Translations under genes and position numbers: made by a program
NCBI RefSeq assembly: GCF_001613105.1
Contig: NZ_BDBS01000010.1
Coordinates: 186,001-250,000 of the forward strand
From: Nocardia pseudobrasiliensis NBRC 108224
GTDB taxonomy: Bacteria > Actinomycetota > Actinomycetes > Mycobacteriales > Mycobacteriaceae
Direction of reading: 5' to 3'
DNA: 64,000 bases
The notes under the pieces: generated by a model
Seen by the model: the letters and a program-made list of their open reading frames with translations, nothing else
Told to the model about the DNA's origin: nothing
The model's database searches: none
Part shown: piece after piece, positions 42,969 to 53,586 of the stretch
Numbering within the stretch: the first letter of the stretch is position 1
Layout: each line of letters opens with the position of its first letter

Positions 42969-44228
42969 ATGACCACGCCTGCCGAACCAGTACCCGGTGA
43001 CAACGGCTCCGCCGAGGCCGCCCGCGACGCCACCCGGCCGCCGCTCTGCCGGTCGCCGAAATACCGTGCGGGACAGCCGCGACCGCGTCCCGAGCCGCGC
43101 GGTGAATCGGACGAGCCGCTGTGGCCCGATCCCGCACTGCGGGTGGACGATTCCCGCGAGTTCATCGCGGCGGTCCCGGCACTGCTGGGGTTCGTGCCGG
43201 AGCGGTCGATGGTGGTGTGCATGCTGCGGGAGGTCTCGCAGCGGCCCGATTCGCTGCGGGTGGGCACGGTGGCCCGCCACGACCTGGACGTGATCGGTTG
43301 TGGCGCATGGGCCCGACTGGCCGGGCAACTGGGGGCGCTGTGCGTGCAGGAGAAGGTCGTCGCGGTGCTGATCCTCATCGTCGACGACCGAGCCGGAGCG
43401 CCGCGCGCGGACCGTCCGGGACCACGCTGTGCCCGCCATCGCGAACTGACCCGAATGCTGTGCGCGGCACTGGAAGCCGAGGACGTGATCGTCGGCGATG
43501 TCTGCGCGGTCCGCGAGATCGCCGGTGACCAGCCCTGGTGGAGCCTGCTCGATCCGGACGCCCACGGCCTGCAGGCGCATCCGGCCGACTCGCCGATCAC
43601 CCTCGCGCACGTCCTCGACGGCCGCCCGATCCGAACCTCCCGCGACGAGCTGATCGCCGTCGTCGCACCGGATCCGCACGCCGCGGCCGAACTCGAATCG
43701 GTACTGGAACAGGCCGAGAGCCGGGCTCGACAGCGGTACTACCGCGCGGTGTCCCAGCGCGAGCCCGCCGCCTACAGCCGCGCCGCGTTGGAGATGGTGC
43801 TGTGGTCGGTCGCCACCGTCGATTCCGGCGATCCGCTCGAGCCGTGCGAGCTCGCGGATCTGGCCGTGGCGCTGCGGGATACGACGGTGCGCGACGCGCT
43901 GTTCGCGCTCGGGGACACCGACTGCGCCGCCGCGGCGGAGACCGTGTGGACGCTGCTGTGCCGGGCCACCGTCGGCGCCGATCGTGCCGACGCGGCGACC
44001 CTGCTGGGCTACAGCGCCTATCTGCGCGGCGACGGCCCACTCGCCGGCGTCGCCCTGACGGCCGCACTGGACATCGAACCCGACCACGGCATTGCCGCCC
44101 TACTCGAAACCGCGCTGCGTACCGGCATGCCACCGCGGGAGGTGCGCAAACTGGCCCGCAGCGGGCGCGACAAGGCCGCGGCGGTGGGTGTGGACCTGGG
44201 CGAGGGCACCGATCGGAGCGACCGGTGA
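42969..44228 (+). CDS. DUF4192 protein
   Basis: A 419-aa protein. After a basic Pro/Arg-rich N-terminus the DUF4192 core begins LRVDDSREFIAAVPALLGFVPERSMVV, the diagnostic pattern of this actinobacterial family, with VLILIVDDRAG and RQRYYRAVSQREP further on. A TPR-like C-terminal half (LLGYSAYLRGDGPLAGVALTAALDIEPDHGIAALL) is also usual. Function unknown; conserved near ideR and galE in Mycobacteriales. Confidence 0.9.
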   Translation: MTTPAEPVPGDNGSAEAARDATRPPLCRSPKYRAGQPRPRPEPRGESDEPLWPDPALRVDDSREFIAAVPALLGFVPERSMVVCMLREVSQRPDSLRVGTVARHDLDVIGCGAWARLAGQLGALCVQEKVVAVLILIVDDRAGAPRADRPGPRCARHRELTRMLCAALEAEDVIVGDVCAVREIAGDQPWWSLLDPDAHGLQAHPADSPITLAHVLDGRPIRTSRDELIAVVAPDPHAAAELESVLEQAESRARQRYYRAVSQREPAAYSRAALEMVLWSVATVDSGDPLEPCELADLAVALRDTTVRDALFALGDTDCAAAAETVWTLLCRATVGADRADAATLLGYSAYLRGDGPLAGVALTAALDIEPDHGIAALLETALRTGMPPREVRKLARSGRDKAAAVGVDLGEGTDRSDR

Positions 44229-44242
44229 GCGCGCCCGTGCGA

Positions 44243-45223
44243 TCAGCGGGCGCTGTGCGCGCGATCGCCCAGAGATCGCAGGAAAGCCCAGGCGTCGGAG
44301 ACGATCTCGTCGAGATCGTTGTGCTCCGGATTCCAGCCCAGCTCGCTGACTGCCCGCGCGCTGGAGGCGATCAGCACCGCCGGATCACCGGCGCGGCGCG
44401 GCGCGTCCACGGTCGCGATGGGCAGCCCGGTCACCCGCTCACAGGCCGAGATCACCTGGCGCACCGAGAATCCGGTACCGCTGCCGAGATTGAATACGCG
44501 ATGCTCGCCCGGCTTCGACTGGGCCAGCGCCAGCAGATGCGCCTGGGCCAGATCGCGAATGTGGATGTAGTCGCGCACCGCGGTCCCGTCCGAGGTCGGG
44601 TAGTCGGTGCCGAACACCGAGATCGAATCCCGGTGTCCCAGTGCGGTTTGCAGGACCAGCGGAATGAGATGGGTTTCCACCATCCGGTTTTCGCCCAGGC
44701 CGCTGTAGGCGCCCGCCACGTTGAAGTAACGCAGGCTGGTCGCGGCCAGTCCGTGCGCGATCGAATAGGAGGTGATGGCGTGATCGATGGCCAGCTTGGA
44801 CGACCCGTACGGGTTGGTCGGCCGGGTCGGCGACTCCTCGGTGATCGGCACCTGCTCCGGCTCGCCGTAGACCGCAGCGGTCGAGGAGAACACCAGCCGC
44901 GGAGTTCCGGTACGGCGGATCGCCTCCAGCAACGCGAGTGTCTTGACCACGTTGCCGTACCAGTACTTCTCCGGCTGCTGTACCGACTCGCCGACCAGCG
45001 ACTGCGCCGCGAAATGCAGGACGCCGTCGAAGGATTCGGATTCGATCAGCTCGACGCCGACCGTCGCGATATCGCCCTCGACGAACTTCGCGCCCGAGGG
45101 CGCGCCGTCAGCGTTTCCGGTGGACAGATCGTCGATGACGACCACCTCGTGGCCGTCCTCGAGCAGCACCTGCGCGCAGACCCCGCCGACGTATCCGGCA
45201 CCGCCGGTCACCAGAAGTTTCAT
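44243..45223 (-). CDS. galE: UDP-glucose 4-epimerase GalE
   Basis: A 326-aa short-chain dehydrogenase-fold epimerase. NAD-binding GGAGYVGG is at the N-terminus, and the catalytic Ser/Tyr-x3-Lys pair is in [10 protein letters not shown] and [11 protein letters not shown]. It interconverts UDP-glucose and UDP-galactose, needed for the arabinogalactan of the cell wall of Mycobacteriales. It starts three bases after the ideR stop, giving an ideR-galE operon. Confidence 0.96.
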   Translation of the reverse strand: MKLLVTGGAGYVGGVCAQVLLEDGHEVVVIDDLSTGNADGAPSGAKFVEGDIATVGVELIESESFDGVLHFAAQSLVGESVQQPEKYWYGNVVKTLALLEAIRRTGTPRLVFSSTAAVYGEPEQVPITEESPTRPTNPYGSSKLAIDHAITSYSIAHGLAATSLRYFNVAGAYSGLGENRMVETHLIPLVLQTALGHRDSISVFGTDYPTSDGTAVRDYIHIRDLAQAHLLALAQSKPGEHRVFNLGSGTGFSVRQVISACERVTGLPIATVDAPRRAGDPAVLIASSARAVSELGWNPEHNDLDEIVSDAWAFLRSLGDRAHSAR

Positions 45224-45226
45224 GTA

Positions 45227-45913
45227 TCAGACCAATTTCACCTGGACGGCATGGGCCATCTCGTCGGACAGTTCGAAACCCTCGTGGCCGGGCACCGAGA
45301 TGACCACCGCGCCGGGCTTGGTCTCCACGGTCACTCGGGCGTCGGGCACCACACCGGCCTCACGCAGCTGGCCGATGATCTCGGGATCGGTCTGGATGTG
45401 CTCGGACAACCGGCGCACCACCACCGCCGACACCTGTCCGGGCGTCAGATCCGACAGCCGCACGAGTTTCTCCTCGTCGGAGGAGGTCCCGATCACACCC
45501 AATTCGTCCAACCCCGGAATGGGATTGCCGTAGGGGGAGGTGGTGGGGTGGTTGAGCACCTCGACGAGGCGACGCTCGACATCCTCGCTCATCACGTGCT
45601 CCCAGCGGCACGCCTCGGCGTGGACGTTCTCCCATTCGAGTCCGATCACATCGACCAGCAGCCGCTCGGCCAGCCGGTGCTTGCGCATCACCGAGACCGC
45701 CATGGCCCGGCCCTTCTCGGTCAACTCGAGGTGCCGGTCACCCGCGACGGTCAAAAGGCCGTCGCGCTCCATTCGCGCCACCGTCTGGCTGACGGTCGGG
45801 CCGCTCTGCTCGAGGCGTTCGGCGATCCGCGCGCGCAGCGGCGTGACACCTTCTTCCTCGAGGTCGTAGATGGTACGGAGATACATCTCCGTGGTGTCGA
45901 CCAGATCCTTCAC
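45227..45913 (-). CDS. ideR: IdeR iron-dependent regulator (DtxR family)
   Basis: A 228-aa DtxR-family repressor. The metal ligands of IdeR are all present: Met10, Cys102, Glu105 and His106 for the primary site, and His79, Glu83 and His98 for the ancillary site. The C-terminal SH3-like domain is present. With Fe2+ bound it represses siderophore genes and activates iron storage. It is followed by galE in the same operon. A 14-bp palindrome lies 38 bp upstream. Confidence 0.97.
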   Translation of the reverse strand: MKDLVDTTEMYLRTIYDLEEEGVTPLRARIAERLEQSGPTVSQTVARMERDGLLTVAGDRHLELTEKGRAMAVSVMRKHRLAERLLVDVIGLEWENVHAEACRWEHVMSEDVERRLVEVLNHPTTSPYGNPIPGLDELGVIGTSSDEEKLVRLSDLTPGQVSAVVVRRLSEHIQTDPEIIGQLREAGVVPDARVTVETKPGAVVISVPGHEGFELSDEMAHAVQVKLV

Positions 45914-45950
45914 CTGTTACCCCTTCGTCGGCACGAATTCTACCCACGCG

Positions 45951-45964
45951 CGGTTGTACAACCG
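45951..45964. promoter_or_regulatory. 14-bp palindrome upstream of ideR
   Basis: CGGTTGTACAACCG is perfectly self-complementary, 38-51 bp before the ideR start codon, a place where a repressor or activator could act. It is not the usual 19-bp IdeR iron box. Confidence 0.5.
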
Positions 45965-46150
45965 GCGTCAGCATATGTCGCTGGTCCTGCGGAAACCCCG
46001 AGGGCGCGAGGCGCGCGCTCACAGGGTGCGCCCAACGCCGGCGCACCGCGTCTGCTGCATTTGTACTGCATGACAACGACAAAATGTGCTCCGTCCTTCC
46101 CCGTGTTCGCTTCTCGCTTGCGCCGACCGCGGTGCATTAGCGTGGGGGCC

Positions 46151-47350
46151 ATGGCAAGCGACGCCACGGTGGTGTGGACCGACCGGTTCCTCGAGTACAG
46201 CTGGACGCCGGAACATCCGATGAAACCGGCGCGTTTGCGATTCACCATGGCGCTCGCCCGCGGCCTGGGACTGCTCGAGGGCGTCGAGACGCTGCGTCCG
46301 GATCCTGCCGAAGAGTCCGAATTGCTGAGGATTCACACCCCCGCCTACATCGAGGCGGTCCGGCGCGCCTCGCCGTCGCACGGGCTGGGGTCCGAGGACA
46401 ATCCGGTATTCCCGCGCATGCACGAGGCCGCGTCGGTGATCGTGGGCGGCACGCTGGCCGCCGCGCGGGAGATCGTCGAGGGCCGTACGCGCCGAGCGGT
46501 CAGCATCGGCGGCGGCATGCATCACGCGATGGCCGATTCGGCGTCGGGCTTCTGTATCTACAACGATGTGGCGGTGGCGATTTCGTGGCTGCTGGACCAC
46601 GGTTTCGACCGCATCGCCTATGTCGACGTCGACGTCCATCACGGCGACGGCGTCCAGCGCGCGTTCTATGGCGATCCACGGGTGCTGACCCTGTCGATCC
46701 ATCAGCATCCGGCCACACTGTGGCCCAATACCGGTTGGCCGGAGGAGATCGGCGCGGGCGCGGCGGAGGGCACCGCGATCAATCTGGCGATGCTGCCCGG
46801 CACCCGGGATCCGCAGTGGCTGCGCGGTTTCCACGCGGTGACGCCGGGCGCGCTGGCGGCGTTCCGGCCACAGATCCTGATCAGTCAGTGCGGTGTCGAC
46901 ACCCATCGCGAGGATCCGCTGGCCGATCTGGAACTGAGCGTGGACGGCCAGCGCGCCGCGTTCCTGGCCATGCGCGAGCTGGCCGACCGCTATGCCGAGG
47001 GCCGCTGGCTCGCCGTGGGCGGCGGCGGGTACGGCCTGATCCGGGTCGTGCCCCGCGCCTGGACCCATCTGCTGGCCGCAGCCCTGGATCGTGAGATTGA
47101 TCCGGCGACAGCGGTTCCGGCCGAGTGGATCGAGCAGGCTCGCGCCTATCAACCCACCGTCGAACCGCCGCGCGCCATGGGCGACGGCGCCGATACCGCT
47201 TTCGCGCACTGGGACGGGCCGGGCGGCACCGCCGAAACCGGCGACGAACGCCTCGATCGTATGCAACGCGCCCTCGACACATCCGTATTGGCCACGCGCC
47301 GAGCCACTTTCGGGTTGCTCGGCCTGGATCCGGAGGACCCCCGTGACTGA
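46151..47350 (+). CDS. acuC: AcuC-type lysine deacetylase (histone-deacetylase fold)
   Basis: A 399-aa protein from ATG 46151. The HDAC-fold catalytic motifs are intact: GGGMHHAMADSASGFCIYND (His pair at about 124-125), YVDVDVHHGDGVQ (zinc ligands Asp161, His163), the Asp of CGVDTHREDP and GGGGYGLIRVVPRAW. AcuC deacetylates acetyl-CoA synthetase in Bacillus, restoring its activity. The gene overlaps the start of a GNAT/acyl-CoA-synthetase fusion that could place the acetyl mark. Confidence 0.95.
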   Translation: MASDATVVWTDRFLEYSWTPEHPMKPARLRFTMALARGLGLLEGVETLRPDPAEESELLRIHTPAYIEAVRRASPSHGLGSEDNPVFPRMHEAASVIVGGTLAAAREIVEGRTRRAVSIGGGMHHAMADSASGFCIYNDVAVAISWLLDHGFDRIAYVDVDVHHGDGVQRAFYGDPRVLTLSIHQHPATLWPNTGWPEEIGAGAAEGTAINLAMLPGTRDPQWLRGFHAVTPGALAAFRPQILISQCGVDTHREDPLADLELSVDGQRAAFLAMRELADRYAEGRWLAVGGGGYGLIRVVPRAWTHLLAAALDREIDPATAVPAEWIEQARAYQPTVEPPRAMGDGADTAFAHWDGPGGTAETGDERLDRMQRALDTSVLATRRATFGLLGLDPEDPRD

Positions 47351-50030
47351 ACCGTCCGACTCCACACCCGCGGATCCGCCACCGCCACCGCAGCATTGGT
47401 ACGCCGATGTGCTCGCCTCCGACGGCGGTGTCGTGCGGATGCGCCCGATCACACCCGACGACGCCGAGGATCTGCAGCGCTTCCACGCCGGGCTGTCGGA
47501 TCGCACACGCTATCTGCGTTACTTCGGCCCGTATCCGAAGATGACGCCGAAGGATCTGTTCCGTACCACCCACGTCGACTACCGCGACCGGGTGGGACTG
47601 GTGGCGGTGCTGGGCGATTCGATCGTCGCGGTGGGCCGCTACGAACTGCTGCCCGAACATCCGGGCGCCCGGGCGGCCGAGGTGGCGTTCGTGGTCGCCG
47701 ACGAACATCAGGGCCGGGGTCTGGGCTCGATCCTGCTCGAACATCTGGCGGGTGCGGCCGCCGAGAACGGTATCGACACCTTCGTCGCCGAGGTGCTCGC
47801 GGAGAACAACGCCATGGTGACGGTATTCCGCGACGCCGGGTATCAGGTGCGCCGCAACCGCGACGGTTCGGTCCTGCATCTGGAATTCGCCATCGATCCC
47901 ACCGAAGCCCTACTGTCGGTGCGCGATTCGCGCGAGCGGGCCTCCGAGGCGCGCAGTGTCGGCAATCTGCTGAGTCCGCGTTCGGTCGCGGTGATCGGGG
48001 CGACCCCGTCCTCGGGCCGGGTCGGTGGCGCGGTCTTGGCGAATCTGCTCTCGGGCGTGTTCCAGGGACCGGTATATCCGGTGAATCCGAACCGCAGTTC
48101 GGTGCGCGGTGTGCGCTCCTACGCCACGGTCCGCGATATTCCGGACGAGGTGGATCTGGCGGTGGTCGCGGTGCCCGCCACCGAGATCAAATCGGTGCTC
48201 GACGACTGTATGGCCAAGGGTGTCAAGGGTTTGGTGGTGCTGACGGCCGGATTCTCCGAAACCGGGCCGTCCGGATACGCCGCCGAGCGCGATCTGGTGG
48301 ACGCCGCGCGCGGGCACGGTATGCGGGTGGTGGGGCCGAGCGCGCTGGGCATCGCCAATACCGATCCGGCGATCTCGCTCAACGCCACCCTCGCGCCGGT
48401 GCTGCCCGGTCGCGGCCGCATCGGATTCTTCTGCCAATCCGGGCCGTTGGGCGCGGCCATTCTCGGTGAGGCGGCCGCGCGCATGCTCGGCCTGTCGACC
48501 TTCGTCTCCGCCGGTAATCGTGCCGATGTGTCGGGTAACGATCTGCTGCAGTACTGGGATAGCGATCCGGCCACCGATGTGGTGCTGCTGTATCTGGAGA
48601 CCTTCGGCAATCCGCGCAAGTTCTCCCGGATCGCCCGGCGGGTGGCGCGCACCAAACCCGTCGTGGTGGTGAGCAACGGCCGCCACACCGCGCATACCGG
48701 GGCGCTCAGCCCGCTGGAACTGTCACTCGGGCGAGATCTGTTCGCCCAGGCCGGAATCGTGCAGGTGGACACCATCTCCGAGATGTTCGACTGCGCCATG
48801 CTGCTGGCCTACCAACCGCTGCCCGCCGGGCCGCGGCTGGCGGTGATCGGAAACAGTGCGGCGCTGGAGTGGATGGCGGTGGACGCGGCGCGCGCGGAGG
48901 GGCTCACGGTGGGCGAGCCGACCGATCTGGGCCCGCAGGCCGATCCGGCCGACTACCTCACCGCCGTCGCCGCGGCCGCGCGCGATCCAGAGGTCGACGC
49001 GCTGATCGTGATCTTCTCCCCGCCCGTGCCGACCTCGATCGCGGCCTTCGCCGAGGCCATCCGCTCCGGCGCGGCCGATATCTCGAAACCGGTGCTGACC
49101 ACGTTCGTCGCCGAACACGGGATGCCGAATCTGCTCGCCGCCCGGGGCAGCGGCGGCATGGTCGAGCGCGGCTCGATCCCGTCCTATCCCGAGCCGGAGC
49201 GCGCCGCGCGGGCGCTCGCCCGGGTGCGGCGCTACGCCGACTGGCGGACCCGGCCGGTGTCGACGGTGGTGCGGCCCGCCGATATCGATACCGAGCGGGC
49301 GCGAGAATTGGTGGGGGAGTGGATGTCTCGCGCGCCCGAGGGGGATTGGCTGGCCGATCTGGACGCGGCGCGGCTGCTGGCCTGCTATGGGGTGCGGGTG
49401 GTGGAATTCCGGGAGGTTCGCGATGTCGAGGCGGCGGTGGCCGCGGCCGAGGAGCTCGGCTATCCGGTGGCGGCCAAGGCGACCGGTGAGCTGTGGCGGC
49501 TGCGGCCGGATCTGACCGGGGTGCGGCTGGATCTGTGGCGGCCCTCCGCGGTGCGTCGCGCCTACGACGATCTGGCCGAACTGTCCGGCAACGAGGTCGT
49601 GCACATCCAGAAGATGGCCACCAAGGGGCTGGGCTGTGTACTGCGGGTGCAGGACGATCCGTCGTTCGGCTCGGTGATCAGTTTCGGGCTGTCGGGAACG
49701 ATCATCGATCTGCTCGGCGATCGGGTGTACCGGGCGCTGCCGCTGACCGAGGCCGACGCGATCCGGCTGATCGACGCGCCGCGGGCGGCGCCACTGCTGG
49801 ACGGGCAGTCCGGTGTGCCCGGTCGCACGGTCGGGGAGCCGGTGGACAAACGGGCGCTCGCCGAACTGGCACAGCGCGTTTCGGCACTGTGCGACGATCT
49901 GCCCGAGGTCCGCGAACTGGCGATCGAACCGGTGCTGGCCGCGCCACAGGGGGCCGCCATCCTCTATGCCCGGGTTCGTATCGGACCCGAACCCAGCCGC
50001 TTCGACGTCGGCCCCCGCCGATTGGCCTGA
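47343..50030 (+). CDS. GNAT and NDP-forming acyl-CoA synthetase fusion (Pat-like lysine acetyltransferase)
   Basis: An 895-aa protein with a GTG start overlapping the acuC stop by eight bases. An N-terminal GNAT domain (about 20-190; [19 protein letters not shown] is the acetyl-CoA loop) is fused to an NDP-forming acyl-CoA synthetase-like part: CoA-binding ([21 protein letters not shown]), a central ligase-CoA domain and a C-terminal ATP-grasp ([25 protein letters not shown]). GNAT-first order is that of the Streptomyces lividans PatA type, the reverse of Salmonella Pat. The catalytic His of the synthetase is not obvious, as in Pat proteins, where that part is regulatory. Targets probably include Acs. 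Confidence 0.9.
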   Translation: MTEPSDSTPADPPPPPQHWYADVLASDGGVVRMRPITPDDAEDLQRFHAGLSDRTRYLRYFGPYPKMTPKDLFRTTHVDYRDRVGLVAVLGDSIVAVGRYELLPEHPGARAAEVAFVVADEHQGRGLGSILLEHLAGAAAENGIDTFVAEVLAENNAMVTVFRDAGYQVRRNRDGSVLHLEFAIDPTEALLSVRDSRERASEARSVGNLLSPRSVAVIGATPSSGRVGGAVLANLLSGVFQGPVYPVNPNRSSVRGVRSYATVRDIPDEVDLAVVAVPATEIKSVLDDCMAKGVKGLVVLTAGFSETGPSGYAAERDLVDAARGHGMRVVGPSALGIANTDPAISLNATLAPVLPGRGRIGFFCQSGPLGAAILGEAAARMLGLSTFVSAGNRADVSGNDLLQYWDSDPATDVVLLYLETFGNPRKFSRIARRVARTKPVVVVSNGRHTAHTGALSPLELSLGRDLFAQAGIVQVDTISEMFDCAMLLAYQPLPAGPRLAVIGNSAALEWMAVDAARAEGLTVGEPTDLGPQADPADYLTAVAAAARDPEVDALIVIFSPPVPTSIAAFAEAIRSGAADISKPVLTTFVAEHGMPNLLAARGSGGMVERGSIPSYPEPERAARALARVRRYADWRTRPVSTVVRPADIDTERARELVGEWMSRAPEGDWLADLDAARLLACYGVRVVEFREVRDVEAAVAAAEELGYPVAAKATGELWRLRPDLTGVRLDLWRPSAVRRAYDDLAELSGNEVVHIQKMATKGLGCVLRVQDDPSFGSVISFGLSGTIIDLLGDRVYRALPLTEADAIRLIDAPRAAPLLDGQSGVPGRTVGEPVDKRALAELAQRVSALCDDLPEVRELAIEPVLAAPQGAAILYARVRIGPEPSRFDVGPRRLA

Positions 50031-50035
50031 GCCGG

Positions 50036-50593
50036 TCAGCCGCGGCCGAGCCGCTGGACGGCGCTCAGCGCCTCCGGCAGCTTGGTGAAGCCCTCGTCGG
50101 CGAGGAGGTGGCCACCGCCCGGGATCACGATCGTCTCGGCGGCCAACTCGACGCCGAGGGCGTGGGAGGCCGTCGGCGACACGATCGAGTCGTCGTCGGA
50201 ATGGATCATCACGCGCGCGCCGATGCGGGGGATCAGCGCGGCGAGCTTGGGCCGGTCGGTGAGGTAATCGTCCAGCTCGGGCAGGGTCGGCAGGGTGCCG
50301 AGGAATCCGGAGACGGCGACGAAACCGGCCAGTCGCCAGTCGGATTCGAGGGCGGCGAGATGACGCAGGGCGGTGATGGTGCCGAGGCTGTGCGTCACGA
50401 GCACGGTATCGGCATCGACGTCGCCGATCTCGTCGGCCAGCCGGGCGTCCCACTCCCGCCGGACGGGGGCCTCCGGGGTGGGCAGTTCCACGATCGACAC
50501 CTCGTGGCCCTCGGACTCGAGCTGTTCGGCCAGCCAGGGGAACCAATGAGCATCGACGGAGGCGCCGTAACCATGAACGATGAAGATACGCAC
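50036..50593 (-). CDS. RBBP9/YdeN-type alpha/beta hydrolase
   Basis: A 185-aa protein with a GTG start at 50593 ([20 protein letters not shown]). The nucleophile elbow is [10 protein letters not shown] (Ser about 72), with the acid in the [11 protein letters not shown] loop and His in [13 protein letters not shown]. It matches the RBBP9/YdeN family of small serine hydrolases. It is convergent with the GNAT fusion (five bases between stops) and divergent from ppc, the starts lying about 115 bp apart. Confidence 0.9.
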   Translation of the reverse strand: MRIFIVHGYGASVDAHWFPWLAEQLESEGHEVSIVELPTPEAPVRREWDARLADEIGDVDADTVLVTHSLGTITALRHLAALESDWRLAGFVAVSGFLGTLPTLPELDDYLTDRPKLAALIPRIGARVMIHSDDDSIVSPTASHALGVELAAETIVIPGGGHLLADEGFTKLPEALSAVQRLGRG

Positions 50594-50707
50594 GCATCGG
50601 CGAACCTGCCGTTGGACCGGGAATATTCCGCGTCGCGAACGTGGCCGCGCCCACATTCGCGCCGCCCGCGACGGTTCACGACCACGGCGATGGTCGATAC
50701 TGGCGGT

Positions 50708-53470
50708 ATGCGCGAAGATCAGATCGAGGCTGCCACCGCGCCGCTGCGCGACGACATCCGTTTCCTCGGAGCGATCCTGGGCGAGACGATCCGCGACCAC
50801 GAGGGCGCGAATGTCTTCGACCTCATCGAGCGAGTCCGTGTCGAGGCGTTCCGGGTGCGCAGATCGGAGGTGGAGCGCAGCGCGGTCGCCGATATGCTGC
50901 GCGATACCGAGATCGAGGTGGCCATTCCACTGATCCGGGCGTTCAGCCACTTCCTGCTGCTGGCCAACCTGGCCGAGGATCTGCAACGCGATCGCCGCCG
51001 CGCGGTCCATCAGGCGGCAGGGGAGCCGCCGCAGGATTCGAGCCTGGCCGCGACCTATCGCAAACTGGATTCCTACCCGCCCGGCGGTGCGAATGTCGCC
51101 GACCTGCTCACCGACGCGCTGGTATCGCCGGTGATCACCGCGCACCCCACCGAGACCCGCCGCCGCACGGTCTTCGACGTGCAGTCGCGCATCACCGAAC
51201 TGATGCGGATGCGTCAGCGCTATGTGACGACCGAACCGGAGTACGCCGATCTCGAGAACCGGATCCGCCGCCAGGTACTCACCCTGTGGCGCACCGCGCT
51301 GATCCGCCTGGCGCGCCTGCGAATTCAGGACGAGATCGAGGTCGGGCTGCGCTACTACGACATGTCCCTGCTCGAGGTGATCCCGCGGATCAATGCCGAT
51401 GTACGCGACGCGCTGCGCTCGCGTTGGCCCGACCGGGATTTGCTGGCGCGGCCGATCCTGCGCCCGGGGTCGTGGATCGGCGGGGATCGCGACGGGAATC
51501 CGAATGTCACCGGCGAGGTCGTGCATCGGGCCACCCATCGCGCGGGCACGGTCGCATTTGGTCATTATCTGAAAGAGCTTGTGGGCCTGGAGAAATCGCT
51601 GTCGCAGTCGGCGCGACTCGTACTTGTCTCACCCGAACTGGCCCGGCTGGCCGATGCCGGATACGACGAATCGCCGCAGCGCGCGGACGAGCCGTATCGC
51701 CGCGCGATCCGCGGTATCCGGGCTCGGCTCACCGCGACGGCGCTGCGGGCGGTAGGCGAAATTCCCGGCGAGGGTGTGGATGTCGGCGCGCGCCCGTACG
51801 CGACACCCGCCGAACTGCTCGATGATCTGAACGTGGTGGACGCGTCGATGCGGGCCTCCGGCGACGGGCTGCTGGCCGACGATCGACTGGCCGCGTTGCG
51901 CGGTGCGGTCGAAACCTTCGGCTTCCATCTGCAGGGTCTGGACATGCGCCAGAACTCCGAGACGCACGAGCAGGTCGTGGCCGAGCTGTTCGCCTGGGCC
52001 GGAGTGCATTCCGATTACGCGAGCCTGTCCGAATCCGAGCGCGTGCGGCTGCTCGCCGCCGAGCTGAGCACGCGCCGCCCGCTATTGGGTCCGACGGCGA
52101 ATCTGAGCGAGCTCGCGGTCAAGGAGCTCGGCGTGGTCCGTGCCGCCAAGGCCGCGCTGGACGATCTGGGCCCGGATACGGTGCCGAACTACATCATCAG
52201 CATGTGCACGTCGGTCAGCGATCTGCTCGAGGCGGCCTTGCTGCTCAAGGAGGCCGGGATCCTGGATCCGGGCGACGCGCAGACCCCACCCAGCAGTCCG
52301 GTCGGGGTGGTGCCGCTGTTCGAGACCATCGACGATCTGCGCCACGGCGCCGAAACTTTGGTCGCCGCCTTGGAAGTCCCGGCCTATCACCGCCTGGTCG
52401 TCGCGCGCGGTATGCAGCAGGAGGTCATGCTCGGCTACTCCGACTCCAATAAGGACGGCGGATATCTGGCGGCCAACTGGGCGCTGTACCGGGCCGAACT
52501 GGATCTGGTGGACGCCGCCCGCAAGACCGGAATTCGATTGCGGCTGTTCCACGGTCGCGGTGGCACCGTGGGTCGCGGCGGTGGCCGCAGCTACGACGCC
52601 ATCCTCGCCCAGCCGGCGGGGGCGGTGCGCGGATCGCTGCGCCTGACCGAACAGGGCGAGGTGATCTCGACCAAGTACGCCGATCGCGGCACCGCCTACC
52701 GCAATCTGGAATCGCTGGTCGCCGGAACGCTCGAGTCGACGTTGCTGGATGTGGAGGGGCTGGGCGCCGAGGCCGAACCGGCCTATGAGCTGTTCGACGA
52801 ATTGGCCGAGCTGGCCCGCCGCGCCTATGCGGCGCTGGTGCACGAAACACCGGGTTTCGTCGACTACTTCCGGGCCTCGACGCCGATCGCCGAGGTCGCC
52901 GATCTCAATCTCGGCAGCCGACCGGCCTCGCGCAAACCCACCAGTTCGGTGAGCGATCTGCGCGCGATTCCGTGGGTGATGGCCTGGAGTCAGTCGCGGG
53001 TCATGCTGCCGGGCTGGTACGGCACGGGCACCGCGATCGAACAGTGGGTGGGCGAGGATCCCGCCCGGCTGGAAACCCTGTCGCGGCTGTACGCGCGCTG
53101 GCCGTTCTTCCGGACGGTCATGTCGAATCTGGCGCAGGTCATGGCCAAGGCCGATATGGATATCGCCGCCCGCTACGCCGAACTGGTCGACGACGAATCC
53201 TTGCGCACGAACATCTTCGGCATGATCCGCGAGGAATTCGATCGCACCGTGCGCATGCACGCGGCCGTCACCGGCAGCGATCAGCTGCTCGCCGACAACC
53301 CCGCCCTGGCCGAATCCATCCGAAACCGTTTCCCCTACCTGGAACCGATCAACCAGATGCAGGTCGACCTGCTGCGCCGCCGCCGCTCCGGCGACACCAC
53401 CGAACTGGTCGAACGCGGCATCCTGCTCACCATGAACGGACTGGCGACGGCGCTGCGCAACTCGGGATAG
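50708..53470 (+). CDS. ppc: phosphoenolpyruvate carboxylase
   Basis: A 920-aa enzyme of normal bacterial length. Conserved segments are [14 protein letters not shown] (catalytic His near 143), [50 protein letters not shown] and the C-terminal [14 protein letters not shown]. It carboxylates PEP to oxaloacetate to refill the TCA cycle. The ATG 50708 ([16 protein letters not shown]) is used. It is divergent from the small hydrolase gene. Confidence 0.96.
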   Translation: MREDQIEAATAPLRDDIRFLGAILGETIRDHEGANVFDLIERVRVEAFRVRRSEVERSAVADMLRDTEIEVAIPLIRAFSHFLLLANLAEDLQRDRRRAVHQAAGEPPQDSSLAATYRKLDSYPPGGANVADLLTDALVSPVITAHPTETRRRTVFDVQSRITELMRMRQRYVTTEPEYADLENRIRRQVLTLWRTALIRLARLRIQDEIEVGLRYYDMSLLEVIPRINADVRDALRSRWPDRDLLARPILRPGSWIGGDRDGNPNVTGEVVHRATHRAGTVAFGHYLKELVGLEKSLSQSARLVLVSPELARLADAGYDESPQRADEPYRRAIRGIRARLTATALRAVGEIPGEGVDVGARPYATPAELLDDLNVVDASMRASGDGLLADDRLAALRGAVETFGFHLQGLDMRQNSETHEQVVAELFAWAGVHSDYASLSESERVRLLAAELSTRRPLLGPTANLSELAVKELGVVRAAKAALDDLGPDTVPNYIISMCTSVSDLLEAALLLKEAGILDPGDAQTPPSSPVGVVPLFETIDDLRHGAETLVAALEVPAYHRLVVARGMQQEVMLGYSDSNKDGGYLAANWALYRAELDLVDAARKTGIRLRLFHGRGGTVGRGGGRSYDAILAQPAGAVRGSLRLTEQGEVISTKYADRGTAYRNLESLVAGTLESTLLDVEGLGAEAEPAYELFDELAELARRAYAALVHETPGFVDYFRASTPIAEVADLNLGSRPASRKPTSSVSDLRAIPWVMAWSQSRVMLPGWYGTGTAIEQWVGEDPARLETLSRLYARWPFFRTVMSNLAQVMAKADMDIAARYAELVDDESLRTNIFGMIREEFDRTVRMHAAVTGSDQLLADNPALAESIRNRFPYLEPINQMQVDLLRRRRSGDTTELVERGILLTMNGLATALRNSG

Positions 53471-53586
53471 TGGCCGAGGAACTCCAATTGTCAACCCGGA
53501 CAATGTAATCGGCATCGGACTGAACGCTCGGTGAACGTCGTCGGCATGGTCGCCGGGGGCGGCGCCGGGCGTGGTGTGGTGAGGGC

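Noticed and set aside
41549..43600. Minus-strand open frame of 683 codons covering the minisatellite
   Set aside because: Shadow of the aldo/keto reductase and DUF4192 genes; the SADSTRR-like repeats are merely translated tandem DNA repeats.
43538..46150. Long 5' extension of the acuC frame
   Set aside because: It reads through other genes; AcuC similarity begins only at 46151.
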